In this document: positions 1 through 8,908 of the stretch, piece by piece
Layout: every line of letters begins with the position of its first letter
Numbering within the stretch: position 1 is the first letter of the stretch
From: Noviherbaspirillum sedimenti
GTDB lineage: Bacteria; Pseudomonadota; Gammaproteobacteria; Burkholderiales; Burkholderiaceae_D
Reading direction: 5' to 3'
Length of the DNA stretch: 64,000 nt
Assembly: GCF_003590835.1 (NCBI RefSeq)
Contig: NZ_QYUQ01000002.1
Span: forward strand, 930,001-994,000
Notes under the pieces: generated by a model
Told to the model about the DNA's origin: nothing
What the model saw: the letters and a program-made list of their open reading frames with translations, nothing else
Database searches by the model: none
Program-made: the position numbers and the translations under genes

Positions 1-458
1 TGGATGACTTGCGCAAGGAATTCACCCGCCTGGTGACCAGCGATGACAGCGCGACATGGATCTTGACCGAGCCGCTGCAAGTCGAGCAGGACGTGCTGGA
101 AAGCGCACTGGCCGATCGCGGCGTTGCCGCCGATGTGGAGTTGTCGCGCCCATCGATTTATGCCGCCAAGCCGTCGGCCGAACTGCTGTCGCAATTGCGG
201 GTCGGGTGCTGTGTCGAATGCCAGGCTGGCGATACTTCGGTGCCGGCGCGGCTGATCTGGGTGAGCAGGCACCACGCGCTGTTCATCTTCAAGCTGGAGC
301 AGCAGTCCAAGCCGCTGGTCTACTCCGCCGCATCGCTGCTGCAAGCCCTGCAGAGTGGCAGAATCGGCCTGGTGGAATACGCACCGGCCTTTGACCGCGC
401 GGTAGATGCGTTGATGCAGGGCGCCGAAGCGCTGCAGGCGCGCCCGGCCGGCGGCTAG
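1..458 (+). CDS. DUF1631 family protein, C-terminal fragment
   Basis: The reading frame is open at the left edge, so only the last ~152 residues are present. The segment LRVGCCVECQ, then RLIWVSRHHALFIF, then a tail with FDRAVDALM, matches the C-terminus of the large DUF1631 proteins of Betaproteobacteria. There a PilZ-like small beta domain is followed by a Leu/Arg-rich helix ending in the same [FV]DRA[LV]DA signature. The family has no settled biochemical role; a link to surface or cyclic-di-GMP functions is speculation. A TTG at position 9 could be mistaken for a start, but the frame continues upstream of it (Asp-Asp) and the family is several hundred residues long. It converges on the pirin gene 28 bases downstream. 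Confidence 0.75.
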   Translation, partial: DDLRKEFTRLVTSDDSATWILTEPLQVEQDVLESALADRGVAADVELSRPSIYAAKPSAELLSQLRVGCCVECQAGDTSVPARLIWVSRHHALFIFKLEQQSKPLVYSAASLLQALQSGRIGLVEYAPAFDRAVDALMQGAEALQARPAGG

Positions 459-486
459 CCTGCCGGCGCTTTAGAAACGCCCGGCG

Positions 487-1374
487 TTAAAAGCGCCCGG
501 CGCGGAAATCTTCCACTGCCTGGAAAATTTCTTCATTGGTGTTCATCACGAAGGGACCGTACTGCGCGATCGGCTCGCCCAGCGGCCGGCCCGCAATCAG
601 CAAGGCGCGTGCCGGGCCATCCGCTTGCAGCACCACGCCATCGGCGTCGGCGTGGTTGCGCAGGATTGCCATGCGCTGCGCCGGCACGTCTGTTTCGTCA
701 ATCTTCAGGCTGCCGCGATAGACGTAGACGAAGGCATTGTGATCCGCCGGCAGCGCCTGCGCGAAGCTGGCTGGGCCGCTGAAATGCAGGTCGAGATACA
801 GCGGCTGCGTGATAGCGCGCGCCATCGCGCCGGTGATGCCGTGGCTGGCGCCGGCGATCACGCGGGCGGTCACGCCGTCGGCTGTGGTGAATTCGGGAAT
901 GTCGCTGCTCTGCAAATCACGGTACCAGGGCGCGTTCATCTTGTCGCGCGCCGGCAAGTTAAGCCAGAGCTGGAAACCTTCCATGACGCCGTCTTCCTGC
1001 TCCGGCAATTCGGAATGGATCACGCCGCGCCCGGCCGTCATCCATTGCACGCCGCCATTGGAAAGCAAACCTTCGTGACCGGCGCTATCGCGGTGGCGCA
1101 TGCGTCCGGCGATCATGTAGGTGATGGTCTCGAAGCCGCGGTGCGGGTGGTCGGGGAAACCGCCGATATAATCTTCCGGCCGGTCGGTGCCAAAGGCATC
1201 CAGCATCAGGTAAGGATCCAGCCTGCGCTGCAGGTCTTGCGTCAGGACGCGGGTGAGCTTGACGCCGGCGCCATCGGAAGTGGCCGTGCCGGCGATCACG
1301 CGCTCGACGGCGCGCGGATGCAAGACCGCTTCATTTTGCAGTGTCTGCAGTGTCGGTGAAGTCACCATTGTCAT
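487..1374 (-). CDS. Pirin family protein
   Basis: A 295-residue bicupin of the pirin family. The N-terminal cupin carries the metal-binding segment DHPHRGFET followed by HRDSAGHEG and a later VIHSE histidine, the usual three His plus one Glu of pirins. The C-terminal cupin is degenerate, as is normal. Bacterial pirins are cytosolic; several (YhhW type) act as quercetinases, others modulate enzymes by binding. I chose the ATG at 1374 because AAGGAGAGAG lies just upstream; the frame extends 23 codons further without a ribosome site. The neighbouring azoreductase gene (73 bases upstream, same strand) makes a small redox/quinone stress operon plausible. Substrate unknown. Confidence 0.9.
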   Translation of the reverse strand: MTMVTSPTLQTLQNEAVLHPRAVERVIAGTATSDGAGVKLTRVLTQDLQRRLDPYLMLDAFGTDRPEDYIGGFPDHPHRGFETITYMIAGRMRHRDSAGHEGLLSNGGVQWMTAGRGVIHSELPEQEDGVMEGFQLWLNLPARDKMNAPWYRDLQSSDIPEFTTADGVTARVIAGASHGITGAMARAITQPLYLDLHFSGPASFAQALPADHNAFVYVYRGSLKIDETDVPAQRMAILRNHADADGVVLQADGPARALLIAGRPLGEPIAQYGPFVMNTNEEIFQAVEDFRAGRF

Positions 1375-1446
1375 CACTCTCTCCTTGATAATATCGGCGG
1401 ATGCGCATACCGACCGGCCATCGGGCGCGGTCGGTGTGCGCATGAA

Positions 1447-2049
1447 TCAGGCTGCCAGCGCTTGTTCGATTTCGCTGCGAGCCGAGGCCAGGGCTTTCTG
1501 TTCGGCTTCCGGACCCATCGCCAGACCTTCGGCGTACACGAACTGGATGTCGGTCATGCCGAGGAAGCCCAGCACGGTTTTCAGGTAAGGCACTTGCGAA
1601 TCGGTCGGTGTATTGCGGTACTGGCCGCCACGGGTCAGGACGATATACACCTTCTTGCCCTTCAACAGGCCTTCGGGGCCATTTTCAGTGTAATGGAAAG
1701 TCACGCGGGCGCGGGCGATGGCATCGATCCAGTTTTTCAATTGGGCGGTGACACCGAAGTTGTACATCGGTACGCCCAGTACGACCGCATCGGCAGCCTG
1801 GATTTCGGCGATCAGGGCGTCGTCCAATGCCACGCGTGCCGCCTGTTCCGGCGTGCGCTGCTCGGACGCGGTGAACAGTGCCTGCAGCGCGCCTTCGTCC
1901 AGGGCCGGATGCGGGTTGCTTCCCAGGTCGCGTACGGTCAGCGCGGCGTTCGGATTGATGGCTTGCAGACGTGCAACGACTTCAGCGGCCAGACGGGTGG
2001 AATGGGAGTTTTCAGCGCGGGCGCTGGAATTAATTTGCAGAATGTTCAT
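1447..2049 (-). CDS. azoR: FMN-dependent NADH-azoreductase
   Basis: A 200-residue flavodoxin-fold NAD(P)H:quinone/azo reductase. It starts [20 protein letters not shown], the phosphate-binding loop for FMN, and has [17 protein letters not shown] and TRGGQY, the standard AzoR signatures around the isoalloxazine ring. The family reduces quinones and azo dyes with NADH through a ping-pong mechanism in the cytosol. The start at 2049 is preceded by a GGAG; the frame extends upstream but into the promoter region. A LysR gene is transcribed divergently from the 112-base gap, a classical arrangement for LysR-controlled, quinone- or thiol-stress-induced azoreductases. Confidence 0.93.
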   Translation of the reverse strand: MNILQINSSARAENSHSTRLAAEVVARLQAINPNAALTVRDLGSNPHPALDEGALQALFTASEQRTPEQAARVALDDALIAEIQAADAVVLGVPMYNFGVTAQLKNWIDAIARARVTFHYTENGPEGLLKGKKVYIVLTRGGQYRNTPTDSQVPYLKTVLGFLGMTDIQFVYAEGLAMGPEAEQKALASARSEIEQALAA

Positions 2050-2091
2050 TGGGTGACTCCATGTTGGGTTAGTTGATGAATGCATTCTAGA

Positions 2092-2148
2092 TGTTCCATA
2101 ATCTATGCAGAAGCCCATAAATTGGATAACATTGTTCCATTAATGGAA
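2092..2148. promoter_or_regulatory. Probable LysR operator between azoR and its regulator
   Basis: The gap between the two divergent genes contains a perfect 14-bp palindrome, TTCCATTAATGGAA, at 2135-2148. The half site TGTTCCAT occurs at 2133-2140 and again at 2092-2099, about 41 bases apart. A palindromic recognition site plus a weaker second half site nearer the controlled gene is how LysR-type regulators usually bind. The palindrome overlaps the region expected to hold the regulator's own promoter (its ATG is at 2162), consistent with autoregulation. Site function is inferred. Confidence 0.55.
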
Positions 2149-2161
2149 TAATAGGATTGTC

Positions 2162-3103
2162 ATGCATCTGGAACCCAACGACCTCTTGCTGTTTGCCAAG
2201 GTAGTGGAGGAGGGCAGTTTCAGCCGCGCCGCTGACCGCCTCGGGCTACCAAAATCGACGCTGTCGCGGCGCATTACCGCGCTGGAGACCGAACTGGGCG
2301 AACGTTTGCTGCTGCGTACCACGCGCAAGCTCAGCCTGACCGATTTCGGCCATGGCGTACTCGAGCATGCCCAGCAAATGACGGCGGAGGTGGAGGCCGC
2401 AGCGGCGTTGGCGCAGCAGCGCCAGGTTGAGCCCAGCGGCCGTTTGCGGATGTCGATGCCGAACGATTTCGCCAATATCGTGCTGGAATCGATGCTGGCG
2501 CGATTCGTGGAAAAATACCCGGCAATTTCGCTGGAGATCGACCTGTCACCGCGGCGGGTCGACCTGGTCGGCGAGAATTTCGACCTGGCGATCCGCATGG
2601 GGGAATTACCTGACGATGCTTCGTTGGCGGCGCGGCGCCTGGCGGTGTTTTCTGGCGGCCTGTATGCCTCGCCGGGCTATCTGAGGCGCAAGGGCGGGCT
2701 GCCCGAACCCGAAGCGCTGATGGAACACGATGTCCTGCGCTTGCTGCTGCGCAGTGGCGATCCCATGTCCTGGCTGCTCAGTCGTGGCGAGGAGCGCTGG
2801 GAAGGCACGCCGCCGGGACGGGCCACGGCGAATTCGCCGGACTTGCTGATCCGTCTGGCCTGTGCCGGCGCCGGCATCGCGGTCGTGCCCGACCACTATG
2901 CGCAAGCCTATGTGGAGCGCGGCGAGCTGGTGCGTGTGCTGGCCGACTGGTGCTCGCCCAGCACCAGCGCCTGGGCGGTGTTTCCTGGCCGGCGCCTGAT
3001 GCCGGCGCGCACTCGGGTGTTCCTGGACATGCTGGTGGCGGAATTTGACGATCCGGCATGCCAGGAAAAGTCGGCCCTGGCTGAGCGCCAGCGCCGTCCC
3101 TGA
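2162..3103 (+). CDS. LysR family transcriptional regulator
   Basis: A 313-residue LysR-type regulator. Residues 1-60 form the winged helix-turn-helix (LLLFAKVVEEGSFSRAADRL, then LPKSTLSRRITALE), followed by the linker helix. A periplasmic-binding-like effector domain runs from about residue 90 (GRLRMSMPNDFANIVL) to the end (GAGIAVVPDHYA). It belongs to the CrgA/AaeR-like group that often senses quinones or aromatic acids. It is divergent from azoR with a palindrome between them, so azoR is the likely target. The start ATG lies 14 bases after the palindrome. Confidence 0.92.
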   Translation: MHLEPNDLLLFAKVVEEGSFSRAADRLGLPKSTLSRRITALETELGERLLLRTTRKLSLTDFGHGVLEHAQQMTAEVEAAAALAQQRQVEPSGRLRMSMPNDFANIVLESMLARFVEKYPAISLEIDLSPRRVDLVGENFDLAIRMGELPDDASLAARRLAVFSGGLYASPGYLRRKGGLPEPEALMEHDVLRLLLRSGDPMSWLLSRGEERWEGTPPGRATANSPDLLIRLACAGAGIAVVPDHYAQAYVERGELVRVLADWCSPSTSAWAVFPGRRLMPARTRVFLDMLVAEFDDPACQEKSALAERQRRP

Positions 3104-3359
3104 TGCATTCAGCCCATGATGTGATAGCGCACGCTGCTTGCCAGCGCCGACTTCACAAAGCCCTTTTTCCTGCGAGAGAGGTCATATCGTTCCTCCTGCC
3201 TGCTCGTAAACAGACATTATGGCAATTGTTTAGCCGCTATATAATACCGGCCATGCCATACTGCCCAAGCGTTTTTATCGATCTCGCGCATTACAGGCTG
3301 CTTGGCGCCAGGGCATGCCATTCTGAATACAAATCGAATCAACCCTCTGGAATGCAAAC

Positions 3360-4322
3360 ATGCTGGATGCCGATGCGCGGAAATTGATTGACCTGATCGC
3401 AAGCAAAAACTTGCCGTCCTATGAGTCGCTGCCAATCGTGGTTGCGCGCGCCTATTTCAAGGCAGGCGGCTTGTCATCGCAGCCGGCGCCGCCCCAGCTC
3501 GGCCAGGTCGAGGATATCGTCGCGCCCGGCCCTGCCGGAGCCATCCCCATCCGCTGCTATCGGCCGGCGGGGGAGGCAGTCCGCCTGGCGTTGCCGGCGC
3601 TGGTTTTTTTTCATGGCGGCGGATTTACCCTGGGCGACCTGGATACACATGACACCTTGTGCCGCCAATTGTGCGAGCAGGCCGGGATCGTCGTGCTGTC
3701 AGTCGACTATCGCCTGGGACCGGAGCACAAATTCCCCGCGGCGCACCTCGACTGCTATGCCGCGCTGGAATGGATCGCCGGCCAGGCAGGCATGCTCGAC
3801 ATCGATCCGGAACGAATCGCCGTTGGCGGCGACAGCGCCGGCGGCAACCTGGCTGCGGCCTGCGCAATCATCGCGCGCGACACGGGCGGTCCGCGCCTGG
3901 TCTACCAGTTGCTGATTTATCCGGCAACGGACTTTCGCTGCATTGCGCCGTCCCATCGGCGCAATGGCGAAGGCTACCTGCTGACCAGCCGGCTGATCGA
4001 TTTTTTCTGTTCCTGTCTGCTGGCCGGCGAGGCCGACCGCCTCGACTGGCGGCTGTCGCCGGCGCTTGCGGACAGCCACGCCGGCTTGCCGCCAGCGCTG
4101 GTATTAACCGCCGGTTATGACCCGCTGGTTGATGAGGGCAGGGAATATGCGGATAAAATGCGTGCCGCCGGCGGCCATGTCGAATACGTTTGTTTCGAGG
4201 GCCAGTTTCACGGCTTCATCACCATGGGCAGGCTGGTCGCCGAGGCCAACGATGCGGTCGCCTTGTGCGCCAGTCGCCTGTGCGCGTTACGGGAATCCGG
4301 CAGCAGCCGGCTAGAAGCCTGA
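3360..4322 (+). CDS. Alpha/beta hydrolase, hormone-sensitive-lipase type esterase
   Basis: A 320-residue cytosolic esterase of the HSL (bacterial family IV) group. The oxyanion-hole motif FFHGGGFTLGD is at about residues 83-93, the nucleophile elbow GGDSAGGN near 158-165, the catalytic Asp in AGYDPLVDEG and the catalytic His in FHGFI near the C-terminus. Such enzymes hydrolyse short-chain acyl esters or lactones (Aes, acetyl esterase). No lid-rich or secretion segment is visible. The 256-base upstream gap holds no convincing gene. The start has only a weak ribosome site. It is 61 bases upstream of kup and probably not functionally linked to it. Natural substrate unknown. Confidence 0.9.
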   Translation: MLDADARKLIDLIASKNLPSYESLPIVVARAYFKAGGLSSQPAPPQLGQVEDIVAPGPAGAIPIRCYRPAGEAVRLALPALVFFHGGGFTLGDLDTHDTLCRQLCEQAGIVVLSVDYRLGPEHKFPAAHLDCYAALEWIAGQAGMLDIDPERIAVGGDSAGGNLAAACAIIARDTGGPRLVYQLLIYPATDFRCIAPSHRRNGEGYLLTSRLIDFFCSCLLAGEADRLDWRLSPALADSHAGLPPALVLTAGYDPLVDEGREYADKMRAAGGHVEYVCFEGQFHGFITMGRLVAEANDAVALCASRLCALRESGSSRLEA

Positions 4323-4383
4323 CGTGCACGATGGTCATGTCGCCGCGCGCAGGATTCAAGAATAATTTCAAAGGTGCCAAATA

Positions 4384-6270
4384 ATGTCGGACCAATCCAA
4401 ATCCCGTTTAAGTGCCCTGACGATTGCCGCCATCGGCATCGTCTATGGCGATATCGGCACCAGCCCCTTGTACACGATGAAGGAGGTGTTTTCCCGCGAA
4501 CACGGCATTCCGCTGACGCAGGAAAATCTGTTCGGTGTCGTTTCCCTGATCGTCTGGGGCCTGGTGATCATTGTCTCGCTAAAATACGTCACGCTGGTAT
4601 TGCGCGCCAATAACCGCGGCGAAGGCGGCATCATGGCCTTGCTGGCACTGGCCCTGTCGTCGGTGAAGCAACACTCGCGCTGGTACTTTCCCATCACGCT
4701 GGTCGGCCTGGTTGGCGCCTCGCTGTTTTATGGCGACAGTGTGATCACGCCGGCGATCTCGGTGTTGTCGGCGATCGAGGGCCTGGAAGTGGCGACCCCG
4801 GCATTCCGGCCCTATGTGGTGCCGATCACGGTCGCGATCCTGGTAGCGCTATATATGTTGCAAAGCAAGGGGACCGCGGGCATCGGCAAGTGGTTCGGGC
4901 CGATCGTGCTGGTCTGGTTTTTTGCGCTGGGCGGCATGGGCATCGTCAATATTCTGGAGACGCCGGCTATCCTGGCCGCCCTCAATCCACTACATGCGGT
5001 GAGTTTTTTGCTAAGCAAGGGCTGGATAGCATTCGTCGCTCTGGGGGCGATCGTGCTGGCATTTACCGGCGCAGAAGCGCTGTACGCCGATATGGGCCAC
5101 TTTGGCAAAAAGCCGGTGCGGCTAGCATGGTTCGCGGTGGTGTTCCCCGGCCTGGCGCTGAATTATCTTGGGCAGGGCGCGCTGCTGCTGGCCAATCCAG
5201 AGGCGGTGAGCAACCCGTTTTATCAGCAGCTTGGCCCGTGGAGCATCTATCCGCTGGTGATCCTTTCGACCATGGCCACCGTCATCGCCTCGCAGGCCAC
5301 CATTTCCGGCACGTTTTCCATGACCCAGCAGGCGATCGCGCTCGGTTTCCTGCCGCGCATGCGGGTCATGTATACATCCGAGCGTGAAATGGGGCAGATT
5401 TACATCCCGCTGGCGAACTGGCTGCAACTTGTTGTGGTCGTGCTGGCGGTGGTCGGCTTCGGCTCCTCGTCGAAGCTGGCAGCGGCCTACGGCATCGCCG
5501 TTACCGGCACCATGCTGATGACGACCATCCTGACCTTTTTCGTGGTCCGCCACAAATGGCATTACAACCTGCTGCTGTGCTGGGCAGCGACCGGTTTCTT
5601 TTTTGTCATCGATATCACGCTGCTGGCGGCGAACGTGCTGAAGATCGTGCATGGCGGCTGGTTCCCGATCCTGCTCGGCGTGGTCATGGTGACGATCATG
5701 CTGACCTGGAAGGATGGCCGCGCCATCGTGTATGACAATCTGAAAAAGCATCTGATTCCGCTGCAAGACTTCCTGCAGTCGCTGTTCATCAGCCCGCCGG
5801 TGCGGGTGGAGGGTACTGCGGTATTCTTCCGCGCCGAAGGCGATGGCGTGCCGCATGCGATGCTGCACAACCTGTTGCACAACAAGGTGCTGCATGAACG
5901 GACCATTTTCCTGACGGTGCTGAATGCGGATATACCGTATATCCCGGAATCGGAGCGGGTGAAAGTCCAGCCGCTCGGCCACGAGTGCTACCAGGTCGAC
6001 GTCAATTACGGTTTCAAGGACGACCGCGACATTCCGCGGGCACTGCAACTGTGCGCCGGCCAGGGGCTGGATATCGAAATGATGGGCACGTCCTTCTTCA
6101 TCGCGCGGCAGAATGTGATTCCGCGCGTGGGCAGTGCGATCGGCCGCAACATGGCGAACTGGCGCGAAGCCTTGTACGCCACCATGTCGCGCAATGCCCG
6201 CGACGCCGCAGACTATTACGGGGTGCCCAGCAACCGCGTGATCGAACTGGGCACGCAGGTCGAGATCTGA
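4384..6270 (+). CDS. kup: Low-affinity potassium transporter Kup
   Basis: A 628-residue KUP/HAK/KT potassium:proton symporter of the inner membrane, the normal family length. The N-terminal signature GIVYGDIGTSPLYTMKEVF is at residues ~19-37. About twelve hydrophobic spans follow to residue ~440, including the conserved GEGGIMALLALA and ADMGHFGKKPVR segments. The final ~180 residues form the soluble C-terminal domain. The start ATG follows AAGGTG. It stands alone; a small hairpin lies downstream. Kup supports potassium uptake at low pH or high osmolarity. Confidence 0.97.
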   Translation: MSDQSKSRLSALTIAAIGIVYGDIGTSPLYTMKEVFSREHGIPLTQENLFGVVSLIVWGLVIIVSLKYVTLVLRANNRGEGGIMALLALALSSVKQHSRWYFPITLVGLVGASLFYGDSVITPAISVLSAIEGLEVATPAFRPYVVPITVAILVALYMLQSKGTAGIGKWFGPIVLVWFFALGGMGIVNILETPAILAALNPLHAVSFLLSKGWIAFVALGAIVLAFTGAEALYADMGHFGKKPVRLAWFAVVFPGLALNYLGQGALLLANPEAVSNPFYQQLGPWSIYPLVILSTMATVIASQATISGTFSMTQQAIALGFLPRMRVMYTSEREMGQIYIPLANWLQLVVVVLAVVGFGSSSKLAAAYGIAVTGTMLMTTILTFFVVRHKWHYNLLLCWAATGFFFVIDITLLAANVLKIVHGGWFPILLGVVMVTIMLTWKDGRAIVYDNLKKHLIPLQDFLQSLFISPPVRVEGTAVFFRAEGDGVPHAMLHNLLHNKVLHERTIFLTVLNADIPYIPESERVKVQPLGHECYQVDVNYGFKDDRDIPRALQLCAGQGLDIEMMGTSFFIARQNVIPRVGSAIGRNMANWREALYATMSRNARDAADYYGVPSNRVIELGTQVEI

Positions 6271-6287
6271 GGGCGAATACGCCGGCC

Positions 6288-6305
6288 AGGCAAGGAAACT
6301 TGCCT
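6288..6305 (+). terminator. Short hairpin after kup, weak terminator
   Basis: AGGCAAG-GAAA-CTTGCCT forms a seven-base-pair stem with a GAAA tetraloop just after the kup stop. There is no strong run of T behind it (only a later ATTTT), so it may act as a processing or pausing hairpin rather than an efficient intrinsic terminator. Confidence 0.4.
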
Positions 6306-6425
6306 GAAAAGCCATTTTGCCGACGCCGCCGACATGTTGTTTTTCCTTTCATCCGCGTGCAAATTTGCCTTTTTAGATAATGCCTGACTAGCATCGCCAC
6401 AAAAGCTGAGAGTATAATTTTCCAC

Positions 6426-7262
6426 ATGGACAGACTTGAAGCTTTCAGAAGCATTGCCGAGCAGGCGAGCCGCGGGGACATGGTCTTCCCGACCAATGTC
6501 AACGCTTCGCTCAAAATCCAGCAAGCCTTGAACGACCCTGACTGCCATATGGAACTGGCAGCCAAGCTGGTCATGGCCGAGCCGCTGCTGGCAGCGCGCA
6601 CCGTGGCGATTGCCAATTCGGTCGCCTATAACCGTTCAGGCAGCGAGATCACCAATGTGCGCACCGCCGTCATGCGCCTTGGTTTCCGCACCCTGCAATC
6701 GCTGGTGGCGGCGGTCGTGGTGCGACAGATCAGCAGCAAGATCGCCGATCCCGCGCTGCGCGCCAAGGCCGCACAACTCTGGGAACATACCGCGCATGTG
6801 GCCGCACTGGCCCATGTGATCGCCCGCAAGGTGACCCGTCTCGACCCGGACACGGCGATGTTCGCCGGCATCGTCCACGAAGTCGGCGGTTTCTACCTGC
6901 TCTCGCGCGCCGAAGATTTCCCCGGTCTGCTGGATGGCGATCCCGAGTCCTGGGCGGAATACGGCGAAAAGATCATCGGCCGCGGCGTCTTGAAAAAACT
7001 GGCGGTGCCGGAACCGGTGGCGCAGGCGGTCGAGTCGCTCTGGTACGGCTATCGCGCCATGCCGCCCGAGACCCTGGGCGATACCCTGATGCTGGCCAAT
7101 GACCTGGCGTCGGCGTCTTCGCCGCTGCATGTGGCGGCAGGCGCCACCACCGAAACTTCGGCGTCGACCATCGATTTCGTGGTCGGTGAAGGCACGCTGT
7201 CGAGCATCCTTGAAGAATCCGACGAGGAAGTCAAGGCGCTCACCGCGGCGCTGTTGTTCTAG
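6426..7262 (+). CDS. HDOD domain protein
   Basis: A 278-residue single-domain HDOD protein. The hallmark spans ~18-220: PTNVNASLKIQQALNDP, then LVMAEPLLAARTVAIANSVAYNRSG (equivalent of the LxxxPxLxxRVLRLANSA segment), the 'TAVMRLGFRTLQSL' helix, and a degenerate HD region (LWEHTAHVAALAHVIAR, FAGIVHEVGGFYLL). The catalytic His-Asp pair of true HD phosphohydrolases is not kept as a working site; HDOD proteins act as signalling adaptors in cyclic-di-GMP, motility or biofilm control. It has its own promoter region upstream and is followed by an unrelated CNNM gene. Confidence 0.85.
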   Translation: MDRLEAFRSIAEQASRGDMVFPTNVNASLKIQQALNDPDCHMELAAKLVMAEPLLAARTVAIANSVAYNRSGSEITNVRTAVMRLGFRTLQSLVAAVVVRQISSKIADPALRAKAAQLWEHTAHVAALAHVIARKVTRLDPDTAMFAGIVHEVGGFYLLSRAEDFPGLLDGDPESWAEYGEKIIGRGVLKKLAVPEPVAQAVESLWYGYRAMPPETLGDTLMLANDLASASSPLHVAAGATTETSASTIDFVVGEGTLSSILEESDEEVKALTAALLF

Positions 7263-7392
7263 CTTCTACCCTCAAAACTTCCTTCCGTCCCGACTTGCCG
7301 CGGTGGCGCACGATCCGTTTGCGCTCTGAACGCTTGCAGGTTGTACAATGCTGCCATGACCAATACCCGAGCACGCCTGGGTGCTCACAGCA

Positions 7393-8706
7393 ATGGAAAT
7401 AGCCTTACTTTTTGGATTGATCATCCTGAACGGCATTTTTGCCATGTCGGAGATTGCTCTGATGACCGCCCGCAAGATACGTCTGCAAAAGCTGGCCGAT
7501 GCCGGCGACGGCGCGGCCCTCGCGGCCCTGCAACTGGGTGAGGATCCAAACAAGTTTCTCTCGACGGTACAGATCGGCATTACCTCGATCAGCGTACTCA
7601 ACGGTATCGTCGGCGAGGCAACCCTGGCCAAACCCTTCAGCCACTGGCTGGAAACACTGGGCGTGCCGGTAACTGCCTCGCAATATTCCGCCACCGCCCT
7701 GGTGGTGGTGACCATCACATATTTTTCCATCGTGCTGGGCGAACTGGTGCCCAAGCGGCTCGGGCAAATCGCCCCGGAAACGATTGCGCGCCTGGTGGCG
7801 CGGCCGATGATATTGCTCGCCGCTATAGCCAAGCCCTTCGTCAAGCTGTTGTCCGGTTCGACACAGCTGATGTTGCGCACCTTCGGCATCAAGGATTCCG
7901 GCCGCCAGGCGATGACGGAGGAAGAGTTGCACCTGATGCTGGAAGAAGGTTCGGATGCCGGCATCATCGAGCAGCACGAACACCAGATGGTGCGCAACGT
8001 GTTCCGCCTGGACGACCGCCAGATCGCATCCTTGATGGTGCCGCGCAGCGAGGTGGTGTATTTCGATGCCGACCACAGCCTGGAAGAGAATCTGCTGCGC
8101 TTCGAGAACTCCCAGCATTCGCGCTTTCCGGTGGTGCGCGGCGGCTGGAACAATATCCTCGGCGTCGCCAACGCGCGCCAGATGCTGGCGGCGACCCTGC
8201 GCGGCGAAAAGCCCAACCTGGTGGATAATCTGAAACCGGCCGTGTTCGTGCCGGAATCCCTGACCGGCATGGGCTTGCTGGAAGAGTTCAGGAATTCCGC
8301 CGTCCAGCTCGCCTTCATTGTCGATGAATATGGCGAAGTGCAGGGGATCGTCACCCTGCAGGACGTGATGGAAGCGATTACCGGCGAATTCAAGACCCAT
8401 CACGCGGAAGATGCCTGGGCAGTACAGCGCGAGGATGGTTCGCTGCTGCTGGACGGCTTGATCCCGATACCGGAATTGAAGGACCGCCTGGAACTGTCGG
8501 CCGTACCGGAAGAGGACCGCGGGCGTTACAACACCCTGAGCGGCATGCTCACGCTCTTGCTGGGGAAATTGCCGCAAACCGCCGACCGCTGCGAGTGGGA
8601 AAACTGGACTTTCGAAATCGTCGATATCGACGGCATGCGCATCGACAAGGTGCTGGCGACCAAACATCCGATCGCAGAGGACGAAGCCTCGCCCGAGGGG
8701 AAATGA
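7393..8706 (+). CDS. CNNM/CorC-type membrane protein (hemolysin family)
   Basis: About 437 residues. A DUF21 transmembrane domain (residues ~1-190, three to four spans, MSEIALMTARK near the start) is followed by a pair of CBS domains (~205-330, FDADHSLEENLL and the GEVQGIVTLQDVMEAITGE signature) and a CorC_HlyC C-terminal domain (~345-430). Members are implicated in magnesium/cobalt efflux or homeostasis; the 'hemolysin' name is historical. No clear ribosome site precedes either the GTG at 7381 or the ATG at 7393; I prefer the ATG because it begins directly at the first membrane helix. Confidence 0.9.
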   Translation: MEIALLFGLIILNGIFAMSEIALMTARKIRLQKLADAGDGAALAALQLGEDPNKFLSTVQIGITSISVLNGIVGEATLAKPFSHWLETLGVPVTASQYSATALVVVTITYFSIVLGELVPKRLGQIAPETIARLVARPMILLAAIAKPFVKLLSGSTQLMLRTFGIKDSGRQAMTEEELHLMLEEGSDAGIIEQHEHQMVRNVFRLDDRQIASLMVPRSEVVYFDADHSLEENLLRFENSQHSRFPVVRGGWNNILGVANARQMLAATLRGEKPNLVDNLKPAVFVPESLTGMGLLEEFRNSAVQLAFIVDEYGEVQGIVTLQDVMEAITGEFKTHHAEDAWAVQREDGSLLLDGLIPIPELKDRLELSAVPEEDRGRYNTLSGMLTLLLGKLPQTADRCEWENWTFEIVDIDGMRIDKVLATKHPIAEDEASPEGK

Positions 8707-8711
8707 TCAGC

Positions 8712-8731
8712 GGCGGGCGATGCCCGCCTTT
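8712..8731 (+). terminator. Intrinsic terminator after CNNM gene
   Basis: GGCGGGC-GAT-GCCCGCC makes a perfect seven-base-pair GC stem five bases after the stop codon. It is followed by only TTT, so its strength is moderate. Confidence 0.55.
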
Positions 8732-8908
8732 CCGGGGAGAATGCGGTTGACGCTGATTTGAATCAATAGACCGCACGGCTACCTCCTTATCATGAGGGCG
8801 CATGCCGATTGTCCGGCCTGCGCGGCTCCCATGGCCGCTGATTTAACCTCAAGCCGCGCCGACATGCCCATCCCCGCCGTTTTTGTTTCGTTTCCGCGCC
8901 ATCGGCGC

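Noticed and set aside
3103..3387. A 94-codon plus-strand frame overlapping the LysR end and esterase start
   Set aside because: No ribosome site, unprotein-like composition, and it overlaps a confident gene in another frame.
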